A stretch of 64,000 bases of DNA from Viola odorata (lineage: Eukaryota; Streptophyta; Magnoliopsida; Malpighiales; Violaceae), in the NCBI GenBank assembly GCA_963691705.1, contig OY829540.1:64776367-64840366 (forward strand). The letters are read 5' to 3'. The notes under the pieces are model-generated. The model saw only the letters and a program-made list of their open reading frames with translations. It was not told the origin of the DNA and did not search any database. Below, in pieces: positions 58,164 through 64,000 of the stretch (position 1 is its first letter; each line of letters starts with the position of its first letter). Made by a program: the position numbers and the translations under genes.

Positions 58164-60524
58164 TCATACTAACGACCCAGATCCAGAAGCGGCGTTAGGG
58201 CCAACAGGAACATCATCATCATCTTCGTCTACATCTGAATCGGAGAAAGGCTCATACTCCTTAGCTTCGGCAATCCTTTCTCCAGCAGCAACATATCGCG
58301 AGAGATTGTCAGGGTGGAAATTCTTCTCGCCATAATAGGAGACATAGCTCTCCAACATGATGTTCTTCATCCTCTCTCTCCACCAACCGATCTTCTCAGG
58401 AACTTTCAGCAGCTCTGCTTCCTTAACGGCAATGTCATTTCTGGCAGCTTGCAAATCGGATCGGGCTGCGCTAAGTTCCTCAGTTAGCTTGGCAACGGAA
58501 TCGGCAAGAGAAGCTTTCTCTCCCGAGAGCAAGGCGACGGAATCGGATAGAGCAGTCTTCTCCTCTAGCAGCTCACCGTTTCTCCTCTGCTCATCCCTGA
58601 CCATGGCAGAAAGACCATCTCTTTCTTTTAGGCTGTCAGCCAGTCTACTTCGAGCATCCATAACGGCTTTTTTGTCCGTCTCGTGAGAGGCCTTCAAAGT
58701 CTCATTCTCTTTCTGAAGGGAAGCGACTTCAGCGGTTGATTGCCGAAGTGCCTCTCTGCCCTTTTCAAGCTTTAACTCAACGGCCTCAGCTGCGTAACGG
58801 GTAGCGCACAAGCCGCTGTAGAAAACACTTTGCATGTGGGAGAAATGACAACTCAATTCCAAACGATGATAATGTTCCCTGTCGGCATCGTTGGCAAACA
58901 TCTCACCAATCAGTTGACCGGCCCTATAATCTTTGCTGCCAGGACTCTTCAATCCGAGAGATCGGCGGCAGCTTTCTCCAAAATTGTTTAAGCTAACCGT
59001 GTGAGTAATCTCCCCGTCAGGACCATGACTTGAGAGATAACCTCTATGAACGGAAGGAGGAGCGACTGCATGATCATCAGAAGTAAACGGCTCAGGCAAA
59101 GGTGGACCGGCAACCCAGTGCAGTTTAATCGGCATCGGCGATGAAGGGCCAGGCCGAACTGGATCAGGAATGCTCTCGGAAGCGACCGATGTGCCCGCGA
59201 AAATGGGAGAGTGATGCTGTAACGGCGTCTCCAAAGGGGGAACCGAAGCCCCTGAGCCATCAGTGCAAGCAGGAAAAGGAATGTTTGGAGCAGGCCTTGA
59301 AACGGTTTCAGCCGTTTCGATATTCTCTGGTTCGGAAACGGCGGATGCCCGTTGTGCTTCATTGGCAGCCCGTTTTGCTTCAGCTTTCCTTCTCTTTCTG
59401 AGAATTCTTCTGGCAGCTTTCAGGACTTGGGGATCAGGATCTGCCAGATCGGAGGTCTCAACCGTCTTGCTGACCCGTCGTCGTTTGATGATAAGAGGGG
59501 AATCTTCTTCTTCTTCTTCTTCTTCAAAGGAAAAATTCACCGGCGTGTCTGGTATAGCCGATTGCTCACCTCTCTCCTCAGCGGCCTCTTCGGCCACCAT
59601 TCCCTCATCAATCGGCTCATTGACCAGGGGACCTTCATCCTCAGTTCGGTCTTCAGCCGATTCATCATCAGTCTGCATTCTGTCTTCGGCAGGAGCTTTG
59701 GCCTTAGCAGAAATCAGCCGAATTGAAGAAATGGAAGCAGAAACAACCTTCTTAGCTTTCTTAGCCTTCCCTGCAAAATGGAATTTGTGTAAGAATACAA
59801 CAAGGACAAAGCGGAATATGGCTGGAGTTAGTAAAAGCTCACCAAGAACGCAATCAGACAACGGCACGCCGATTGCCAGGTACCGTGTGTGGAACGGCGT
59901 GTTAACCGACAGCAACAGGTCAACTTGGGATTGAAGAGTCTCACCAAGGTTATCTGGCTTGAGCCAGTGTCTCTCATTCATTTCCCGATTGAACCCAGAA
60001 GTCCATTCGGCCGAAGAAGATGATGACACCAAAAAGAAACGTTCTTTCCAATCCTTGACAGAAGAGTCATACCTTTGGAAGATCTCGTTAAAATGAGAAT
60101 CCCGACGGGGGCGAATCATCATCAAGCTCCCACGGTTTGTCAAATTGAAGAAAAACTTAAAAAGGGTCAGCGAAGGCGATTTGATCCCATTCAACTCGCA
60201 GACCTTAAGGAAAGCATAAATGCCAGCCCAGGAATTCGGAGTAATCTGGGCTGGGTTCAGCAGATGCTGGGTCAGCAAAGCTTTGACCATAGAATCAAGG
60301 GGAAGCTTAAAACCAAAATCAAACATCCTTGAGTATAAAACCCTAGTGTTATCTTCAAAGCTACTGTTTAACCTAACATCGGGAGAAGCAACAATGGCAG
60401 AATACTCATCAGTCAGCTCAATCTCCAAAGCCTCCATCTCAGCATACAACTTGTCTTCACTATCTAACTTAGTGGGAGTTCTATCAATGATCTCATCAGT
60501 AACTAGAGGGCGTTTGGGTGCCAT
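58164..60524 (-). CDS. Antisense gene of the LTR element (gypsy-type-transposase-like domain plus coiled coil)
   Basis: A 786-codon frame running opposite to gag. The start MAPKRPLVTDEI leads into an N-terminal region (about residues 60-190: GFKLPLDSMVKALLTQHL, SWAGIYAFLKVCELNGI, PSLTLFKFFFNL) resembling the 'gypsy type transposon' domain family (Transposase_28). An acidic stretch (EEEEEEED) and a basic IIKRRRVSK nuclear-signal-like motif follow. The C-terminus has a long heptad-rich coiled coil (KLEKGREALRQSTAEVASLQ) and an acidic tail SDSDVDEDDDD. A likely intron, 59842-59771 (GTGAGC...CTAAC...TTTGCAG, 72 bp, in frame), is present, arguing for minus-strand transcription. Antisense accessory frames are known in some Tat-lineage elements. 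The function is unknown. Confidence 0.75.
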   Translation of the reverse strand: MAPKRPLVTDEIIDRTPTKLDSEDKLYAEMEALEIELTDEYSAIVASPDVRLNSSFEDNTRVLYSRMFDFGFKLPLDSMVKALLTQHLLNPAQITPNSWAGIYAFLKVCELNGIKSPSLTLFKFFFNLTNRGSLMMIRPRRDSHFNEIFQRYDSSVKDWKERFFLVSSSSSAEWTSGFNREMNERHWLKPDNLGETLQSQVDLLLSVNTPFHTRYLAIGVPLSDCVLGELLLTPAIFRFVLVVFLHKFHFAGKAKKAKKVVSASISSIRLISAKAKAPAEDRMQTDDESAEDRTEDEGPLVNEPIDEGMVAEEAAEERGEQSAIPDTPVNFSFEEEEEEEDSPLIIKRRRVSKTVETSDLADPDPQVLKAARRILRKRRKAEAKRAANEAQRASAVSEPENIETAETVSRPAPNIPFPACTDGSGASVPPLETPLQHHSPIFAGTSVASESIPDPVRPGPSSPMPIKLHWVAGPPLPEPFTSDDHAVAPPSVHRGYLSSHGPDGEITHTVSLNNFGESCRRSLGLKSPGSKDYRAGQLIGEMFANDADREHYHRLELSCHFSHMQSVFYSGLCATRYAAEAVELKLEKGREALRQSTAEVASLQKENETLKASHETDKKAVMDARSRLADSLKERDGLSAMVRDEQRRNGELLEEKTALSDSVALLSGEKASLADSVAKLTEELSAARSDLQAARNDIAVKEAELLKVPEKIGWWRERMKNIMLESYVSYYGEKNFHPDNLSRYVAAGERIAEAKEYEPFSDSDVDEDDDDVPVGPNAASGSGSLV
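59771..59842 (-). other. Candidate intron in the antisense gene
   Basis: Donor GTGAGC, branch-like TTACTAAC, acceptor TTTTGCAG. The length of 72 bp keeps the frame whether or not it is removed; the 24 residues it would encode are hydrophobic. Confidence 0.6.
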
Positions 60525-61181
60525 TCCTAAGTCTCAAGCAACAAAACAGAGGAAAAATGAGTGGGTAAATACCTAAAAATGCAGAGATCTTGAAGAGCGG
60601 AACCCAGAAGTGCGGGAGGAAGTTGCAGAAATGAGAGAGAAAATAAGAGAAAATTTTGTGAGGAAGAAGAAAGTGAGGGCGGCGTTGTGAAAGAAAATGA
60701 GTTAGGGTTTCCAAGAGAAACCACTTTTGAAAAGAGAAAACTCTTCAACTCACACCCGTTCCAGCGAAACGATGACAAGTGGCAGGACCAATTGTGATCA
60801 GACTGACACACGTCACTAAAGCTGCAGAGCATTAAATGAGAGAACGGCGCATGCGCTTCTCACAAGTTTTGAATTTCGAAATTCAAACTTGTCAGAGAAC
60901 GAAGAGACGTTTCCCCTAGAAAGTTCAACCCGCAATTATCATTTTATGGGAAAATGCCACGTCAATAGGTATGCATTTAAATGCATTAATCCTTCTTTAT
61001 TGACAGTTATTATTTATTTGCAGGGTTGAGGGAAAAAACTCAATAACTGCATCAAATTAAAACAAACGGCAGCATGCTGATTGCCGAGCATCAAGCCTGA
61101 AACGGTAGCATGATTATCAAATATCAAGCCAGAAACGGCAAGCCCTTGGTAAACACTCGGGCTCGTTTGTTGTTGGGCCTC
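60525..61181. other. Upstream region of the antisense gene / 3' internal region of the element
   Basis: About 650 bp between the antisense start and the 3' LTR. No long frame of its own. It must hold any promoter of the antisense gene. The purine tract expected just before the 3' LTR is not obvious (the sequence there is TTGTTGGGCCTC). Confidence 0.4.
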
Positions 61182-61978
61182 TGATAATACAAAAGTATAT
61201 CACAAGGGCACAACGGACATTGTACCTTCACAAAGTACCGTTGACCAGTCAAAACGGCACATGACCGGTTTGACCAAGTCAAGCATATGAAACGGCATCG
61301 TGACCGATTGACCAAGTCAACGGGAATAAGTGACCAAAGGACAAGTCTAGCCCGATCGCCTCAAAACGGCACGAAGCCAATCCACTCGCTAAGCTGTGAA
61401 GAAACGGATCGACACCTCTTCAAACATTGACCAGGTCAATGTTCTCCAAACGGCAGCATGCCGATTCCACACAACGGCAGTGTGCCGATTCGCTATAAAC
61501 GGCTTAAAGCCTACAACAAAGGTACACTGTATACTATTTCTATTAAATCAGTGGTCAAAGCCACACATGGGAGACAACATTTCCTGCTCCCACTCAACCA
61601 TTATAAAACTATTACCCATAGGGAATGTTTATCCTCCCAAAGGTATGGTCTCTACTTTATATTTATTAACTCTTACTTTTGAACCACTTTGTGGAAAAAA
61701 GAGGAAAGGTGTCAGTAGATCTAACCACTCCAACCACTCTAGTCCTACATAAGGACTAGAGGGAAAGAGAGGAGGGACAGATCTGGAGCTCCCAAAAAGA
61801 GGCAGACACTGTTCCGATATACATTCTCTGCATCTTAATCCAAACACTGACTTTGGCATTGGAGATTCTCCGCCGGAGCAAGCCTCCGGTGGTTTTGCAG
61901 GTCGCTCAAGGGGCTCCGACCACACTCCCCGAGATGCCATTAGACGGAAAAGCCCTCCTATCCATCCTTGGATTATCA
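61182..61978 (+). repeat. 3' LTR of the gag/antisense element
   Basis: 797 bp, near-identical to 54981-55777. Substitutions noted near 61247, 61379 and 61525. Confidence 0.92.
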
Positions 61979-62423
61979 GTGGTCCTAAGGTGACACCGTT
62001 TAATGATACAGTGTGGAGAACATGGGTTCCTGATGATGAGTTCTTCAAATCAAGCGATGTTTCAAGCCCGGTGCATTTTAGCGGTCAAATTAAGTATCAG
62101 AGTGGAGGGGCTAGTAGGCAAGTTGGTCCAGATTTTGTGTACAACACTGCTCGAGTGATCACTAGCACCGATCGTTTGATTCCTAATGTGAACATGACAT
62201 GGGTGTTTCAGGTGATTGAGGGGTACAAGTATCTGGTTAGGTTGCATTTCTGTGACATTGCCAGCTTGTCGCTTGGTTTGTTGAATTTTGATATTTACGT
62301 TAATGGGGTTTTGGCGTATGAAAATTTTGATCCTTATAACACTTACCAACTGGCTTCACCAGTTTATGCAGATTTTGTTGTCGATTATGAAAAGTCTGGA
62401 TTCTTGAGTGTGAGTGTTGGGCC
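61979..62423 (+). pseudogene. CrRLK1L gene continued (malectin-like domain 2)
   Basis: Resumes after the duplicated GTGGT with GPKVTPFNDTVWRTWVPDD and continues through GGASRQVGPDFVYNTARV, MTWVFQVIEGYKYLVRLHF, CDIASLSLGLLNFDIYVNG and VYADFVVDYEKSGF, up to LSVSVGP. The frame is continuous with the 5' part once the element and one target copy are disregarded. It is cut again at 62424 by a second LTR element. The transmembrane and kinase parts are not in this window and may lie beyond its right edge. Confidence 0.85.
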
Positions 62424-64000
62424 TGTTGGAGTCCAGCTCATATTGGCTGAAGGAGATTGTTGTGGGCCTAGCCCAAGTGGGCTCACATGTAATTGTTTGT
62501 TCCAGTTTGATTAGAAGTCTGATTAGAAAAAGAAAAGAAAAGATTGGAGTCTGATTTGGAATAGGATTGTGTGACCTAACTAATTAGGTTGGCTACTAAT
62601 ATACATATATGGTGGCTCAGGTTGAGAGAAGGAGAAGAAACACAGAGAGAGAAAAATGTGAGGGGGAGATTTCCCTAGCGTGGTCTCCTCAATCTAGATG
62701 TGAGATTGAGTTGAGAAAGATTGTGTTAGGGTTGCTGTTGAGCATCCCGAGAGATTGTGTTAGGGTTGCTGTTGAGCATCCTAAGAGATTGTGATAGAGG
62801 GTTGCGGTTGAGCATCCTTTGAGAGAGAAGAGAGAAAATAGATTTCGTCAAACTCTGTGCAGCTGCGGGAGAATCGTCGCAGCGACTTCGTTCACCGTTG
62901 GATCTGGGTGAAATTTGGACAGCAGGTGCATGACTTCTGGTTCTTCAATCTGAACGGTTGGATCAGTGAGAAGTTATCTGGTGTGGTAGAAATCCTGTCC
63001 CGATTGAAGCAGTGGAAATCTGGTTTTGGTTCTCTATTCTCATATCTCTTGTTTTTCTCGGATTGATTGATTGATTGGATTGTTTGATTGGTACTATTGG
63101 TGATAGTGGTGTATTTCAGATTATTCCTATAGTTGAGATAGGAATTTTGCTTGGTTGTACACATTGATCATCATATAGTGGATTGACTGGCTTGTGCCCG
63201 TGGTTTTTTACCTGTTGAGGTTTTCCACGTTAAAAATCTCTGTGTTATTTTTGATTGCTTTTGATTGGTAGGGGTTATTGATTCTTGGGATAAGATTGTT
63301 TGCTACGCAAATTGATTGTCGATTGGAAATAACCCCAACAACTGGTAGCGGAGCGTAAGGTTTGAAAGATTGATGATGTTGCAACCATTCAGGATGATGA
63401 TGCTGAATTTTTGCTAGTGCAGAAAAGAGAGGATTTGTGATTGTGATGATGAATCCATGATTGTGATTGATGAAGGGTAAGCAAAGGAGCAGCTGTAATC
63501 ATGAAGGGGGAGGTTGCTTCCAACAATGTTTACCGATTGATTGGAACCGCGGTTAAGAGTAAAGTACAAGGTACTTACAAAAGATTGAATGATGGTGATG
63601 GCTAGGTAGAGTTAGCTTTGCGGTGTTGACCGGTGAGAAAGCGAACTTGACTCCTACTCAGATTGCATGAAGATTGGTGATTCCCCCATGATATGAGCTG
63701 GAGGGGGAGAATGTTGGAGTCCAGCTCATATTGGCTGAAGGAGATTGTTGTGGGCCTAGCCCAAGTGGGCTCACATGTAATTGTTTGTTCCAGTTTGATT
63801 AGAAGTCTGATTAGAAAAAGAAAAGAAAAGATTGGAGTCTGATTTGGAATAGGATTGTGTGACCTAACTAATTAGGTTGGCTACTAATATACATATATGG
63901 TGGCTCAGGTTGAGAGAAGGAGAAGAAACACAGAGAGAGAAAAATGTGAGGGGGAGATTTCCCTAGCGTGGTCTCCTCAATCTAGATGTGAGATTGAGTT
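62424..64000 (+). mobile_element. Copia-like LTR element with a minimal interior, cut by the window end
   Basis: First LTR 62424-63340 (917 bp, TGTTGGAGTCC to ACCCCAACA). The interior, 63341-63711, is only 371 bp. It starts with a PBS-like TGGTAGCGGAGC, similar to the initiator-Met type TGGTATCAGAGC, and ends in the purine tract GGAGGGGGAGAA. The second LTR begins at 63712 and is identical to the first over the 289 bp visible. No coding capacity, so it is a TRIM/SMART-like non-autonomous element, very recently inserted in the CrRLK1L gene. Confidence 0.88.
62715..62830 (+). repeat. Tandem repeat within the copia-like LTR
   Basis: Three units of about 35-37 bp, each with GGGTTGC(T/G)GTTGAGCATCC. 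Confidence 0.85.

Larger units (their letters stand above)
54981..61978 (+). mobile_element. Non-autonomous Ty3-gypsy-like LTR element with gag and an antisense gene
   Basis: 6998 bp. Two LTRs of identical length (797 bp; TGATAATACAAAAG to CCTTGGATTATCA) and a perfect 5-bp target duplication GTGGT (54976-54980, 61979-61983). I noticed about three LTR differences, implying a recent insertion. The interior holds a sense gag frame, then two tandem-repeat arrays, then a long antisense gene. No protease, reverse transcriptase, RNase H or integrase is seen, so mobility would need a partner element. It splits the CrRLK1L gene. Confidence 0.9.

Overview
This is nuclear DNA from a flowering plant, most likely a eudicot. 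The genes have many short GT-AG introns, the spacers are AT-rich, the protein families are plant-specific (FPP, CrRLK1L, DUF241, PHYLLO, LPR), and plant LTR retrotransposons, TRIMs, Helitrons, MULEs and MITEs occur throughout. All calls come from reading the sequence; no database search was run. Family names rest on remembered motifs.

Left part (1-20 kb), mostly ordinary. A degraded hAT element (1822-2580) lies in a long spacer. An intact 11-exon OTU deubiquitinase gene with a SEC-C motif (4726-9277, minus) is followed by an intact 5-exon filament-like plant protein gene (13076-17759, plus). Next comes a multi-exon chloroplast-type protein gene carrying two nonsense codons and a frameshift (18190-20240, minus), which is a pseudogene.

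Middle (20-27 kb): a TIR element, a Stowaway-like MITE and a decayed tandem array of DUF241 genes. The array holds one broken copy, one intact copy and the flank of a lost third copy.

27-46 kb: one LPR1/LPR2-type multicopper oxidase gene on the minus strand, blown apart to almost 19 kb. A 5.5 kb non-autonomous Helitron (28267-33796), itself carrying an F-box/LRR fragment and a MITE, interrupts it once. A 10.5 kb Tat/Ogre-like Ty3-gypsy element (34353-44831) interrupts it again. Part of exon 2 is missing and there is a 1-nt frameshift. All four copper-binding motifs are still readable. A tandem TRIM cluster follows (46298-47300).

48-54 kb: a ZIP/IRT metal-transporter gene with a suspicious splice acceptor, a deleted fragment of the PHYLLO gene, a MULE with a perfect 9-bp target duplication, and a Ty1/copia remnant.

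54-64 kb: the malectin-like ectodomain of a CrRLK1L receptor kinase gene (At5g24010 type), split first by a 7.0 kb LTR element with perfect TSD GTGGT and identical-length LTRs, then by a young copia-like element with almost no internal region that runs off the window. The 7.0 kb element is the most unusual object here. It has a sense gag gene but no pol, and on the opposite strand a 786-codon gene with its own plausible intron, an N-terminal gypsy-type-transposase-like domain and a C-terminal coiled coil.

Overall picture: a compact set of housekeeping genes on the left, and on the right a region where recent retrotransposition has destroyed at least two host genes (LPR, CrRLK1L).
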